From assembly GCF_003945595.2 (NCBI RefSeq), contig NW_024104426.1:682001-746000 (forward strand): a DNA stretch of 64,000 nt, read 5' to 3'. Below are positions 12,463-24,769 of the stretch, one piece after another. A program made the position numbers and the translations under genes. The notes below the pieces were generated by a model that worked only from the letters and a program-made list of their open reading frames with translations, was not told the DNA's origin and searched no databases. The first letter of the stretch is position 1; each line of letters opens with the position of its first letter. This stretch comes from Pipra filicauda. Taxonomy: Eukaryota > Chordata > Aves > Passeriformes > Pipridae.

Positions 12463-14763
12463 CTAAAATTAAAAATAAAAAAGTAAACATTCAACAGATC
12501 CACGGAATATAAAGCCTACACTCAGAATTATTAAAAATTTCTCCCAAAATACTTCATCTCCGTAGCGCCAGGTGAGTGGACACCCTGCAATTAAGCAAAG
12601 CAACAACAAAGTGAGTCAAAACTTAGGGAGTTTCAGCTGCATGGTGAGTACCTTTGTTATCATCTAATATCATGAGATTGGCTTGGGAAGAAAAAGTAAT
12701 TATTTGTGCTGCTTCTGAATCCCACTCTGTAGGAAACCGAAGTAACAATTAGTGGCAGAAAGCAAAGCACTCTGAACAGTTAGAGCTGAGCTCTTGCAGT
12801 CCTCAGTGTCTGCAGACACTGTAAGCAGCACACAGGGAAAGCAAGGTAAAGGCACTTTGCCCTCATGGATGTTTCCAACTGGGCAGACTGATTGAAATGC
12901 AAAAGTTGCTAAAGATAAATGTCTCTTTGTTGCGTTTTAGGAATGGTATTCCCCAATTTAGTGTTCCCTCTGAAACACTTCAAACCACCTCGTTCTCCCT
13001 AAAGAAAGGTATAAAATAACCTGGAATCCTGGCCACGCCCCTTCTGACTACGACAAAAATTAACCCTGTCCTGGCTGGAACCAGGACACTCTTCCAAACA
13101 TTTGTTTTCTCTTACAGAAGTCCAGAAACCCAAACGTTTTGAATGGGAAAGCTGACTACAAGAAAGGAAAAATAAAACCATCACTAAAGGCATATAAGCA
13201 ATTAGCAGAAAACAGATAAAATAAAATAAAAAGGAATTTTACTCAAGGTGTATGATACATTAATACAGGACACAGGTTAATTAATAAAAAAAGCTTTCTA
13301 ATGACAAATTCTCAAGGACTTTGATATTTGTGGAGATGCTGAAGGCAAACTTAATTCTGCCTTTTCTGAGAGCAGACAGCTGATAACACTTTCTGAGTGA
13401 GTGGTTAGGAGAGAACCCATGTTGTTGAACATGATCAGTTCTCTTTCACAAGTAAAAGCTGTGAGAGCTATCGTGCCTGCTCACCTTGCAATGCAATGAG
13501 CACAGCTTGGTGCACTTCATTTTTCTCTATGTTTCTTATTTCTTTTTTTTTTTTTCATACAAGCTTTCACAAATCATCCCTTGCTATCACTGCCACCCTG
13601 AAGCACTAAAATGCCAGAGCAGGTGACCCTAGATGGAATTCAATCACACACATGTATGTGGCAGTATCCTGTAGATGACTTTTTGAGATTTACCAAGACA
13701 TAACTATATTAACAAAATATGCACCTAACATTTCATTTAGTATTTTCCAGAGATGAGCACCTCTGTGATTTGTTCAACTCACCCTTTGCTTTCACAAGGA
13801 CCTGGTGGGTGAGATCCATCTCACCCAACTTTACAATGCAGGCACCTACTTCAGAACTAGACACTCATGGCTGCAGCTACATTCAGCAGAGACAAGCTGA
13901 CATTTTTAAAGCTTACTTTACCTAACCTACTTTAAACTCTTTCTTCAGGATAAGATTAATCACACCCTAAAAGTGCCTTTTCCCTCCACTGGAAAGAAAG
14001 GGACTGTATCCAATTAGCCTGATGAATCTCACACCAACAGTCCGAGGCTGAATGCTACAGCTGTTCCTCTGCCAAGTAATACTCACACAGAGACAAAATT
14101 ACATCAGTGTCACTATTTTTTGGTAAGTTTTTGAAAGATTTAACCCAAACTGTTAGAAGCCTGAGTGCTGGCTGTGAGTTTACAGATATTTAGGCATCTC
14201 TGAACTGAACACAAGCAGCTATACCATGCTACTACACAGCCTTTGGATTTTCCCTAAGAACAGGACCATTTACCCTAAGCCTGCATAAATGCTGAGAAAA
14301 ACCTCAAGTCTGCAGTTCAATTATGTGACTGAAGAGTTAAACCAGACCTCTAGATGTGCCAGATTTAGTGTTACAGGTGTTTTTATGTTTAAGATGCTTC
14401 AGTTTAATAATGACAATCTTCTTAATGAATAAGTACTTGCTCGGACATATCAGAGAAGATCATTAGAAATGTTACAATCAAAAAGAATACCCATTAGACC
14501 AGAATTCTCTCTTATTCTTTTTCTTGGAGGTTATGAGCTTCAATATCTACCTATGAAGTACCAGTGGTGAGGACAGATGTCCTCGCACTGGTTGTGGTAG
14601 AGAAACTATTCTCCAGACATTCCTATAAGTTAGTACATAGTAGCACGGTTAAAAAAAGCCAGTGTGTAAGTCCTGGGGGGTGTGTGGAAATTTGATGTGG
14701 AGCAAGATTTTCTCTTTGGGTTTACTGTTTTGAATTTCAAGTAAAATAACCAGCTGCTTAATT

Positions 14764-14833
<70 letters not shown>

Positions 14834-15306
14834 AGAAGAAGTACCAGGCTTGAGTAGGTAGTAGCAACTGAGAGAACTTTCATTATTTTAAGCAAACAGA
14901 AAGAGAGAAGAGGCAGTGAGGCAGAGGTCCAAATCTGGAAAGAACAAAAAACATGCAGAAAGAAAGGGAGGCAAGTGGCAGATGTATTGAGCAAGCACAG
15001 CTGAATCAAAGAGCTGCCAGTGACTGTGAGGAGCTGCAGAGTCGGAGCAGGAAATGGCGCAGCATGAAACTGGCTGTCCGTGAGGCAGCTGAACGGCGTC
15101 AGCTAAAAGTCGTGAGCAAAAGCAAAGTCTGCTGGGGAGAATGAGCAAGTATTGATGGCAAAAGATGAGGCAGGGTGAGAGCAGGACACGGGACAGCTCT
15201 CATTGTTCAGCTTGCTTCCGTCCCCGAGACACAGAACATGTCCCGAGACCAGTGAAACAAAATCAGTGTTCAGAATGCAATAAAATGATAATTTATCACT
15301 ACTCAC
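12463..15306 (-). other. SIX6OS1 intron of about 2.8 kb
   Basis: Intron containing the A66 tract at 14766-14831. No other interspersed repeat or coding block was recognised. Confidence 0.55.
14766..14841. repeat. Poly(A) tract (66 A) followed by GAA units
   Basis: An uninterrupted run of 66 A (14766-14831) followed by three GAA repeats. The length is exceptional for an avian intron. It could be an expanded microsatellite or the tail of a retrocopy, but the sequence to its left contains no recognisable gene or LINE body. Confidence 0.9.
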
Positions 15307-15363
15307 AGTTTATCTGTTGATTCACACGTTCCTTAGCAAAAGAACCTTGTTCTACCTGGAAAG
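15307..15363 (-). CDS. SIX6OS1: SIX6OS1 second recognised coding exon
   Basis: 57-nt exon between an acceptor ending TTCTTAAG and a consensus GTGAGT donor. It enters in phase 1 and leaves in phase 1. The peptide AFQVEQGSFAKERVNQQIN aligns without gaps to the human block VFQYEQ...RIN. It is separated from the start-codon exon by an intron of about 347 bp that contains a TA-rich simple repeat. Confidence 0.85.
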
Positions 15364-15385
15364 CTTAAGAAGAAAATTAACCCAT

Positions 15386-15430
15386 ATATATATTTGCATG
15401 TATATACATATATATACGTATATATATATG
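15386..15430. repeat. TA/TATG simple repeat
   Basis: Alternating TATA and ATGTATA units in the short intron between the first two recognised SIX6OS1 coding exons. Confidence 0.75.
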
Positions 15431-15710
15431 TGAGTTGAGCTGTGAAACAAACATATGCTGTGCAGCATTAATTGCACAAACTCTGATTAACAATTATTTT
15501 AACAAAATATCTAAATAGCAATTTTACTATTAAATAGCTGTTACTACCCCTGTCCATAACCTCCAAGCTAGCAAAACATTATGTTAGGCAAAGATCAAAA
15601 TCTTAATATTATACATTTACTTGAAGTTAATACAAGTTTAAAGCAGAAAGCATCATTACATGCACTGCATTAGTAATTATTAATTAAAAATATATGATAT
15701 AACGACCTAC

Positions 15711-15767
15711 CAAGTTCGACCAGAAGTTTGTCCAAGTTGGTCAAAAGTTCGTCACTCATTGTGTAAA
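15711..15767 (-). CDS. SIX6OS1: SIX6OS1 exon with start codon
   Basis: A pyrimidine-rich acceptor ending TAG (15770-15768) precedes an 8-nt 5' UTR piece and ATG at 15759-15757. The exon codes for MSDELLTNLDKLLVEL plus one base and ends at a GTAGGT donor (15710 downward). The peptide matches the N-terminus of vertebrate SIX6OS1 in length and phase. Because an acceptor lies just upstream of the ATG, at least one non-coding 5' exon must exist further right. I did not identify it; the CpG island near 18.5 kb is a candidate location. Confidence 0.85.
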
Positions 15768-18480
15768 CTACAAAAGGAAAATGCAGTTCAGGGATTTACA
15801 CAGTCAAAAGCCTTATTGATACAATAAACAAGTCAAAATTGCAAGACAATACCACACATTTTAACATAAAAGAGAGAAAAAGTAGTTTTATCTGCATTTG
15901 AATTACTGTCTAAACCCTGTTAGTGGAACCAAGTTTCTCACTGATAGTAGTAAGGGACTCAATGAAAGTCTAAACCACAGCTTGGAAAAAAGGAGGTTTA
16001 TAATTTAGGTGAAGCGCTGCTCCTGGAGCAGTTCTACGTTTGAGAGGCTTAATGTTCTTAGAAGGCAGGAAGGATGCGGGAAAAGATGTTTGTGTGCAAA
16101 ATGTGTAGCCTGTAGTCCAGCTGGTTACTAAGCCTATGGACTGCAGTGCTGGTGATGGAAAAAGCTCCTTAACCCTCCTGCACACTCCTCCCGTACAATC
16201 GCAAAGTATATTTGAATCAGAAGGTGTAAATATGTTCAGTGTGATTAAACACAGAACTCTCATACAACAGAAAGCAGATTGTTTACAAATTCACTGTTCT
16301 GTTCACATAGTGCTGCTGGGTGCAGAAATTCAGCGATGGGTTTTTAAACAGATGGGGAATAATGAGTTTTCTAAACAGGATGCAAACACGGTTTATCAGA
16401 ACGCTCTGGATGCAGCTCGTTAGCTCAGGTACATCAACATTAGCCAAGTTATCTGATACTTAACTGCCTCCACAGCACAGTGAAAGAAGTAAAGCCACGA
16501 CAAATCGGTGATGAGGATGAGATCCTAATCCGGGATAAAGTAGAATAGAAAACAACTGCAGAATTTAACTAAAGTGGCATTAAGGCTACATCCTGCAGCA
16601 CTGAGACTGTGGAAGAGGGAGGGGGCGGGGGGAGCGTTTAAAATGCTGGATGTTTGACAGAAATGAATTTGTCTAATAGTTAAGGGAGGATCAGAACACC
16701 TAATCCAAGTGACCGGATTAGCACAGGCTGCGATAAAAACTCCGAGAAACAGATAATAGTTTTACCAAATGTATTTAGAAGATTGAAATCCTAGTTCCTA
16801 GTGCCTGGAAACACATGAGATAAAAAATAAAAAAAATCTTCTGAAAATACTAAGAAAAATACTAAGAAATACTACCTCAAGCCACAGGTCAATGCAGAAT
16901 ATTTTTGCTTTTACACGATGTGAAAGAAAATCTGAAGTAATTCCTTTGGATTAAAAAAAAAAAATAGTTTGGAGCATGTATTAAAAATCTGTTCTCTAGA
17001 AACAGTTTAACAATGTTTGCTAGTTGTTTTTCTGACACTTCCCATAAAAACTGCAAGATATTGGGGCAAGGAAATTCTATTCATTGGTTTATGAGCTGAA
17101 CACAAAGTTCATCAATAGAGCAGACTCTATAGCTGTGTATTATTAAGATAGAGACTATTATATCATCGCTTAAACAATTACAAATAATTTTATCTTTTGC
17201 ATATTTTCGTAGAAGAGAGAAACAGAAGTACAGCGATTTTTCAAAATTTTTTACTGTAATTTTATAATACAATTTATGAAAAGTGTAAGAAGTTGAAGAA
17301 AATAGTGCTTCTGAAAGCATGGATATGTAAAATACTTCTTATTCTATTATTAACTTGTTATTGCTAAAATGAAGTAACAACTGCAAATCACAAATGCTAT
17401 TCTGTGCTGTGAATTAAGAGGATACAGGTGTCACTAGTAGAAAGGACTGAGAGATTCAATGGCACTGGTAATACAAACGGTGTTTTAAAAACAGTAGTTA
17501 ATACCATCCTGAAACAATTTTTGGACAACTGATGTCTTCCAGGATTTGACTGGAGCAAAGACTGATCCTTGGACCTACTGCAGAAAAGTAGCACCAAACC
17601 ATTATTCAACTCAGGATGACAAATTCAGAGGAAATTCTCATATATGGCTGATACTTTTGTAGAAGATAAACATGTAACCCACAGGACTGGGTAAAACAGC
17701 TTCAAACCGCATCTGTTCTTTCTAATGGGGCTATTCAGAACGCTGCCAGGTGAAAAATATTGTTTTGCACCTCGCGTTTTTGCACCGCGTTAATGTAATT
17801 ATAGGGAATTCAATTGCGGCAATAAAGTTTCGTATATTACAAGACTGCACTGGGTGAAGAACCCACAAGCAAAGTGCTGATGGAGTCTGTAGCCATTACA
17901 GCACTAACATTAATGGCACTTCTCAGTAAACCCATCTGGCAACAGCCATTTCTGGGTTCTTCATTAAAAGGTGGGAAATGCCCATAATCTGTGAGGTAAA
18001 TATCTTCCTTAAAATCCAAGGCTCAGTTCTACCAACTGTAGGCTGTGAAACGGTATTAATTCCTGTTGTCTTTATACAAGTAATTTTCAGTCCGGCGAGG
18101 CTCTTTTGAGAGCAAACCGTATTTCTCCTGCGCTATTCATTACTGTTTACGACTGTAAAGAGACTGCTTATTTGATTCTTCATGAAATTTTGTGGAGTTC
18201 ACATTTCTAGACTAACTTTTCATCTCAACTGAAAAAAAAAAAAATTGAAATGTACTTCATTTTAATGTATGTGCTACTCTGCCCCTCTTTTGCCACACCG
18301 TTTTCGGAACCACGTGAGGAGACCTGAACATCCACTGGATTGCCACATTTCACTTAGTCCGGTACATACCAAACAAAAGGTTATTGCTGTAGATTATTCT
18401 CTTAAATCCTGGGATTTAAAACTACTTTTTGTCAAAAAAAGTGTGGGGAAAACCCTTATCCTGTGGGATACCACGGGGGC
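15768..18480. other. SIX6OS1 upstream intron or flank
   Basis: Mostly AT-rich DNA upstream of the start-codon exon. The acceptor at 15768-15770 implies that a 5' non-coding SIX6OS1 exon lies here or further right, but no donor could be chosen with confidence. No repeat family was recognised. Confidence 0.4.
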
Positions 18481-19140
18481 TGAGGAGCAGCGCCACAAAA
18501 TGGCGGCGCGAGAAGCGGGGAGCGAGTCCCTCACGGCGGAGGAGGAGGACGGGGACGGGTCAGGAGTCCCCTCTGCATTTTGGGGGGCAACAGCACTGGG
18601 GAAGTGACCAGAACGTGGTGGCCCCTTCCCTCGCCACAAGGAAAAGGGCGAGGAGCCGTCCAGAGACTCACTCAAAGGCCGCCAGAGGAAGGGGTCGGAA
18701 CACCCCCCGCTGCCCCCCTCGGAAAACTGGGGGGACTTCCCACCTCTCTGGGGCACCTCAGCCCCGTCAAAGGGTGCGGAGAGGGCGGCAGGTATCACCT
18801 TGTCACCTCCACGCCGTACCGGAGGTGGTGGGAGCCAGGGCTGTGGGGCAAGCCCGGAGCAGGTTCAGCCGCCGGGAGAAGGGGCCGAGGCCGTTCACGC
18901 AGCAGGTGAACGGGCGGCTCCCGGAGGGGCTCCCGGGCCGCAGCGCTGCGCTCCCTCAGGGCCACATCGGCGGGGGGCCTGTCCCCCAGAAACCGCCCTC
19001 TTGCTTTAACAGCGGGAGTTATGAGGGAAAGACCAACATTTCTGAGGGCTTCGGGCGAAAAGCGATGAGGATGCTCCATCTACCGGGAGCAGCGCGCAGG
19101 AGGGGCGGGAGCCGGACGGGGAGAGGAGGCAGCGTCGCTG
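18480..19140. promoter_or_regulatory. CpG island with YY1-like ATG motif
   Basis: Dense CpG sequence begins abruptly at about 18480, between SIX6OS1 and SIX6. At 18497-18507 the motif AAAATGGCGGC matches the YY1 consensus that often overlaps the first ATG of housekeeping genes. This makes the island a likely promoter. It could serve the unseen 5' exon of SIX6OS1 on the minus strand, an unannotated plus-strand transcript, or both. The proposal rests only on CpG density and the motif. Confidence 0.6.
18500..18607 (+). other. Candidate short ORF in the CpG island, 35 codons
   Basis: ATG at 18500 has A at -3 and G at +4, a strong initiation context, and sits in the YY1 motif. It opens a 35-residue frame starting MAAREAGSES and rich in Glu and Asp, with TGA at 18605-18607. 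Such acidic Ala-rich starts are common in real first exons, and GGGTCAGG (about 18557) could be a donor. No family was recognised and no downstream exon was found, so this is a candidate only. Confidence 0.2.
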
Positions 19141-19399
19141 GAACGGGGCATCGCCCAGAAACCTACTGGGGAGGGTTAATTACACACGTACGCACTCCGG
19201 GATGTGGCACAAAAAAAAAGAAGGTGCAGAATGTAACTTGCTTTATCCATCCTCCAGGTCCCACGCGTGCTGCTGACCGAGCTGTGGAAGATCAGCCCAA
19301 ATCTTCCTTCCCTCTTTCCTTCACGGGCCCGGCCCTCGAACAGTTTAAAAGGGCGCTAAAAACCATTAAAAAACAGTTTAAAGAGCACTAAAGGCATCT

Positions 19400-22300
19400 C
19401 CCTTGTCCTCCCGGAGCAGCTTCACACTGAGGATGCTGCGGAATGCCGCCGCTCACCTCAGCACAACCTGCGCTCACAAAATTGTGCGCGTTTATTTATT
19501 TATCGATGGTGCAGTATTACAAGGCAAAAATGCAGAGCTCGGGCACGGAAGAAACTAGAACACGATGCTCCCTTCCACGCTGCGGTAGCCACGGGGGTTT
19601 TTCGCCCCCGCCCCCCCCCGTTGAGATTACTGAGGCAGAGGATGGATTTAAGATTCTCAATAAGCAAGAGAAAATAAATTGGAGGGCAGGGTACAAGGCG
19701 GAGGGAAAACAATGGAACTGATGAAACAAGGGAGGACAGGAAAATTGAACAAGGCTGAAGAGACGAACAGAAAAGTCTCTGCCACCCGCAGTCCCGGTGT
19801 TGGTCAGATGCGATGCTGCTTTCAGAACAGTCAATTCAACCAACAAGAAATGCAGCTTCAAAGACAAATAGCTGACCTACCCGGCTTCAGGGCAGAGATG
19901 AGGAGGGGAAAGAAAAAAGAGGGAGAGAGAGGGGGAAATAGAAAGAGAGGCATGTTCTTTTGGAAGTCAGATGTCTGCGGCCTCTGCTCCGTGCACACTG
20001 CTGGTGGCGAGGCTCTGTCCTTTCCAGGACCATCTCCCACCTTATCTCCTTGCCCGTGGCGAGAGCCACCTCCTTGTCCTGCTCCCCAGAGACACTCTAA
20101 TTCCTAGATGCCTCTTGGGCTCTGCAGCTGCTGTTTTGCAACCGGTCTTCCCAAATAATTGAATGTTCTTGCAAGGAGAAGTTGCTTCAAAGCTTTGTCC
20201 TGCCTTAAAGACTCTTAGAGACCCCGCAACCTTCTAGAAATGGGACTCTAACAGCATAGTAGCAGGTAACTTCACTGATGGTCATTAGCACCTCCCTGTG
20301 TCCCGGTCATTTAAGTAGTGGTGCCAAGGGAGGCTGAAGTTCCCACAGATCCGGGGACCCCAGTTCACCCGGAAGGTGGTCAGTCAGTTCAACAGGCTTT
20401 GGATAAAGCCGGCAGGGACTTCCTGATTAATTCCCCCTAAGGACTGTCCCCACCTGGACTTGTCAGGGCCCAGGAGCTCCTTTACCCATTTCTTTATTGC
20501 AAGGACTCCCGTCCGACGTTATCGCTCTGCACCCACCTGCTGTGTCCCGCTGGTTCCACCGTGTTTGTTTTTTCCTTCTTCCCTACAGAAAAAAAACTCA
20601 ACCAAAGCCACAAACAAACATTTTCATTACCGATGGCAAGCAGGAAGGACTCTTTCATAGTATTATCTCTAATCAATGATGAATGGGTTGCACTATGAAA
20701 AGAGATATGGTCAATTCGGGGATCAAAAAGGGCTCCCAAACCCACTCCCTCTCGCTGTCAGACCCCCAGGCCCATCACTCCGCATCTCGGTGGGCTCCAT
20801 GCCCCTCTCCTGTGGTTCTGGTGGCTCCTCCCAGTCCCGATTGCCGCTCCTCCAGCTGATGGAGAGGGCAAAGTAACCCCCAGAGAGGACAAGGCACCCC
20901 AGTGCACCCAGCAGCACATATTATCGAGTTTGGGAAGGTCTCTGGAGACACCCCATCGAATCCCCCCAGAAGAAAGCAGGGAAGCTTCGCTGCCTAATTT
21001 ATCGGGATAAGGAGTGGAAAGTTGTTGTCCTCATGAAGCTGCTCGGGCATAAACTTGCTCCCTGAAGCAGCGCTGTAATGCCGGAGCCCAAGCAAATGCC
21101 AGCCTTCACCCATGGCCCCAGTCCTGTTTCCGAGCCCGGGGTGGTGCCTGACTCCCACACGGTACCCAAATCTAAGAAGGAGCTCACTCACAAGAAAGGA
21201 GGGACCCTGTTTCCCTCTCAGCCTTCATCCACAGCGAGTCACCTCCAGGAAGGGCTGGAGTCCAGCTCAGTGCCAGCGCCCAGACCAGCCGGGACACAAT
21301 ATTTGTCCTGGACTCAGCCCCGGGAGCATTTAGACACGACACTACCTTAGGGTATCTAACCCTGGTTCTTCACCTCCCCCAAACACCCGAATTGTCCCCA
21401 TTCCTACTCTCTGCTAAATAAGTTTTCGTGACAACCCTCGTCTCCATCCTGGAAGAAAATGTAATATTTGAAGGACTTGAATGTAAAAGAAAAAGGGAAG
21501 GGAAAGGAAAAAAGGAGAGGAGAGGAAAGGAAAGGAAAGGAAAGGAAAGGAAAGGAAAGGAAAGGAAAGGAAAGGAAAGGAAAGGAAAGGAAAGGAAAGG
21601 AAAGGAAAGGAAAAGGAAAGGAAAGGAAAGGAAAGGAAAGGAAAGGAAAGGAAAGGAAAGGAAAGGAAAGGAAAGGAAAGGAAAGGAAAGGAAAGGAAAG
21701 GAAAGGAAAGGTTTATTGAAATACTTTGGGAATTTGTTTATTGCTTTTGTCAAAATTGTCAGTGAAAGCCCAGACAGAAACTGACAGAAACAAATTGAAG
21801 ATTTTATGTGAGAACGTCAGTGTAAAAGGAGATTTGGTGCCATGTGTATTTACCTGCAGGTAAAAGCAGCAGCCAAACAAATCCCGATGGATTTTAGATT
21901 TTAAAACCAGGTTCATGGCTACACCCTAAAGAGAACTAAAGATAAATTTTGGGTAGTAGATCTTTTCCGTTTGCAGCCATGGTCTTGACCAGAGCCCTGT
22001 ACAAGGAAGGTCTTTCCTTACCTATGTCAAAATAATTCAAGGGTTTTGAGTTTTCATTGCATCTTTATTCTAACATCAGATATACCAGCCATGGCCTGAT
22101 ACTTCATAGTAAAAGTACCCTAAATAATACGCCAAAGGACAAAGATTTAATGAATATACGGTGTGAGAGTGGAAAGTGGGTGAGCATCTCTCTCTGTCCG
22201 GCAGCATTTTAGGGTCTCTTTGGTGCTTTCAACAGGTATCAGTAACTTTAGCGAGGATACAACCTGCTCACTCTCGCTAACGTCAAGCAGATTACAGCTT

Positions 22301-23420
22301 TAAATGTAGCTTTATTCGCAGGAAGAAAATGAGTGATTGATGGCTGTTATTTTGACAATCACGGCACTCTTAAAAAGAATAAGGTAAGTGTGCGAAACAC
22401 ATCGAAACACGGGTCGTTTCCCTACCAAGCACCCCCCAGCACAGCATCCTGAGCTTGAGGTCCTCCCTCCACCAATGCTTCCGGATAACTCGGTGGGAAA
22501 CGCTCCCGAGAACCCCGTCCCCGCTCCCCGGAGGGGCTGACATTTCCAGGAACCTTTTCTATAGGAGACAGCGGGCACTGTCCTCGGGCTGACAATCCCT
22601 CCCGCCTGCTCCGGGGGAGCGGGGTAAGAGCCAGTCGCGGGCAGAGCAGGGATCAGTGCCGCTTCCCGGTGCCCGCTCCAGCCCTGCCCGTCCCGCAGCG
22701 CTCCGCGGCACCAGGCCGGGTCCTGCCCAGACACATCCAAGGCCAAAAAATCCCAGATTTTTCCAGGTACTCCTCCGAGGGACTGCGTGCGCTCCGGCTC
22801 TCCCAGCAAGCATCCCTTAATGAACTCCCAAATCTCCGACAATCCTACCGAGAGTTTAAAGTGGGGCTTCTCCTTCCCGAGGCTAATTTTTAATGCAATA
22901 CTTAACGCCAGTCAAATGTTTTAAAAATGTATTCGCACCTCTGCTGCGTTTGGAAGCTCCATCTAGATAAATAATCCCCAGAGACATAGGTTCTTGGACC
23001 CAAGACAGCTGATAACCGCTGATATGAAGGCGTATAGGTATGTTGCTTAGCATATTTTTGCTTTAAGGAGGGGAGAATATGCCCTGTCCTGAGGCCAGAG
23101 AGCACACTGCGTCCATGCAGGCCAGCGGGAGGCTATGGATGGCTGGCCGTATTTTTGAGATGTATTTTTTTTCATGTGCAGTTCTCCTCCTTGTTCTCCA
23201 GTGGGTTCATCTACGTAGGGTAAACTCTACCTGTAGCAAGGGTCAGAGCCGTGACCTAAATTAAAGTAGTTGTCATTGCCGGCTGTTAATGTCACGAGTA
23301 GTGTCTCCATTATATGGGGCGGGGGGGGGGGGGAAGAATAAACTGGGGGGAAAGGCCGAAACTAAGCAGACACGCCTGAGTGCACCCCCAGGCTCACAGG
23401 CAGCTCTAATAGGACACGGG
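19400..23420. other. SIX6 upstream intergenic DNA
   Basis: Mixed GC DNA with purine-rich stretches (19895-19950), the GGAAA array and a CpG-rich patch at about 22420-22740. There are many short accidental frames and no gene was recognised. No CR1 copy is present. Confidence 0.45.
21486..21711. repeat. (GGAAA)n microsatellite, about 37 near-pure units
   Basis: Purine-only tract of about 226 bp. The last 188 bases are nearly perfect GGAAA units with a single-base interruption near 21611. It lies 5 kb upstream of the SIX6 start codon. Homopurine tracts of this length can form triplex (H-) DNA. The open frames it creates on both strands are artefacts of the repeat. Confidence 0.95.
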
Positions 23421-23429
23421 GACTGAGCC

Positions 23430-23610
23430 AGGAGCTTGGGCGCCGCAGGAGACTCGGCTTTCCCGGACGCGGCACCGCGTCCCACGGGAATGGGGTCGCT
23501 CCTGGGGGTCGCTGCGGGTCGCGCTCCAGCGGGAAATCCCAGCCCGGCCCGGTGGTAGAGCTCCTGCGGAGCAGCGGAGCGGCGGGGAACCTGCCGGGGT
23601 CCCGGCCATG
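23430..23610. promoter_or_regulatory. CpG-rich patch upstream of SIX6
   Basis: About 180 bp with many CpG dinucleotides (for example GGACGCGGCACCGCG at about 23465), 3.1 kb upstream of the SIX6 start. It follows a G-run at about 23319-23332. It may be an unmethylated regulatory patch of the SIX6 domain. No TSS element was recognised. Confidence 0.35.
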
Positions 23611-23999
23611 GATAAAATTCCCAGAGGGGTGGGAAAAGGAATGGAAAGGCCCCGTTGGAGCTGATAACTCTCTCTGCGCTGGTGGCACAGAGCAAGGACA
23701 CCCAGGACCTTCTCCAGACAGGGACAAGCCAGTCTCATCAGACTGTGCCATTTCCCAAATACAGACCCCAGCGTTCCCAGCTGGAGACGGTGCAAAACCA
23801 TTGGAGCTGGGATAGCTTCCCCTTTCCCTTTTCAGGTCACCCTTTAAGTGGTTAACACAAGGTTCCTGGTTCCATATCGGTGTCGCCTTTTCTTTCTCTC
23901 CCTCTCCCCTCCCAGCATCGCCCCATCCGGGCCGGTTTCTGGGGAACAAAGGCTGGGGAGCTGGGGGGCAGCCCCTCGCCCCTGCGAGCTGCTCTTAAT

Positions 24000-24240
24000 G
24001 AGGATTCATTTCTTTAGCCTACAGTCCTGGCTTTCATTATGGAGCCTGTCTCCCTCTGTTCATGGTCATTAGGCTGCAGCCCAGTAACTCCCTCGCCAGA
24101 TCATGTGCATTCTTTAAAAAAAGGAGGAAAAAAAAAAAGGGAAAAAAAAAAAAAAAAAGAAAGACCCCTTCAGTAATATTAGTAACCATCATCATCATCT
24201 GGCCGTTCTAAATTAGCTAGGCATTAACACAGGCTTTCCC
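24000..24240. promoter_or_regulatory. TAAT-rich candidate enhancer upstream of SIX6
   Basis: Cluster of homeodomain cores (ATTA/TAAT) at about 24036, 24068, 24173, 24211 and 24223, interrupted by A-rich runs (24115-24160), 2.5-2.7 kb upstream of SIX6. LHX2 and PAX6 are reported regulators of mammalian Six6, and LHX factors bind TAATTA-type sites. Conservation could not be tested here. Confidence 0.35.
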
Positions 24241-24769
24241 CTCTTCCACCTCTCCCACAGCAGAGGTTTTCCTGCACCATTCCGGTCCCGGGACGCTGCC
24301 GAGGGCTCGGCGGGGCGGGCTGGGGGGCACCGGGGCAGCTCCCGCCCGCGGGGACGCGCCCGGCACCGCCGGGGTCGCCGCCTTCTCACCCGCTCGATGG
24401 GGAAGCCCGATGCTCATACCGAGGAGATCTGGGGTGCTTTTAAAATTCCTGTCCTAAAAGGTTATTTGGGATCTTTCGTTGAACTGGTAAAATTCCTGTT
24501 TTTCCCTGATGGACTGGACAGTGATGGGACGGAGAGGTGGAAGGGGACTCTACCCAGCAATATTTATAGATGATATTATCCTCTTCTCTATTAAAAAATA
24601 TTTATTATATTTATATTTATTTATTTTTCCCTAAGCAGATGGGCAAATCAAACCTGGGTGAAGGTGAAGCCGAAAAGTCTCTCCTTTTATTTTTTTTTTT
24701 AAGTTTCTGTGGAGTGTCTCTGAACTCGTGAGTTTTGTGTGTGCTTTTGTGTCTCCCCAGCTCTGTCGG

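Larger units (their letters stand above)
1689..15767 (-). other. SIX6OS1: SIX6OS1 (C14orf39) gene, 5' part, seven recognised exons
   Basis: Minus-strand gene read from conserved peptide blocks flanked by GT/AG splice sites: 15767-15711, 15363-15307, 12462-12336, 8009-7920, 4159-3975, about 3060-2940 and 1783-1689. The joined product resembles human C14orf39 from its first residue (MSDELLTNLDKLLVE versus a human MND-start peptide) through the YKEVL, EEIQ-RVL and KELKER-like blocks. Reading phases agree between the first five exons and between the last two. They do not agree between 3975 and about 3060, so one short exon is probably missing from my reading. The family protein is a central element of the synaptonemal complex and a partner of SYCE1, needed for chromosome synapsis in meiosis. 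Its N-terminal half is helical and coiled-coil, which fits the Lys/Glu-rich exons here. The human protein is close to 590 residues and about 240 are covered here, so the C-terminal half lies beyond the left edge or is too diverged to see. It is head-to-head with SIX6, with start codons about 11 kb apart. Confidence 0.88.

Noticed and set aside
18429..19391. 320-codon plus-strand frame across the 18.5 kb CpG island
   Set aside because: Arg/Gly/Pro-rich translation typical of CpG-island DNA. No domain was seen.
21370..21784. Repetitive KERKG and FPFLS open frames on both strands
   Set aside because: Both are translations of the GGAAA microsatellite.
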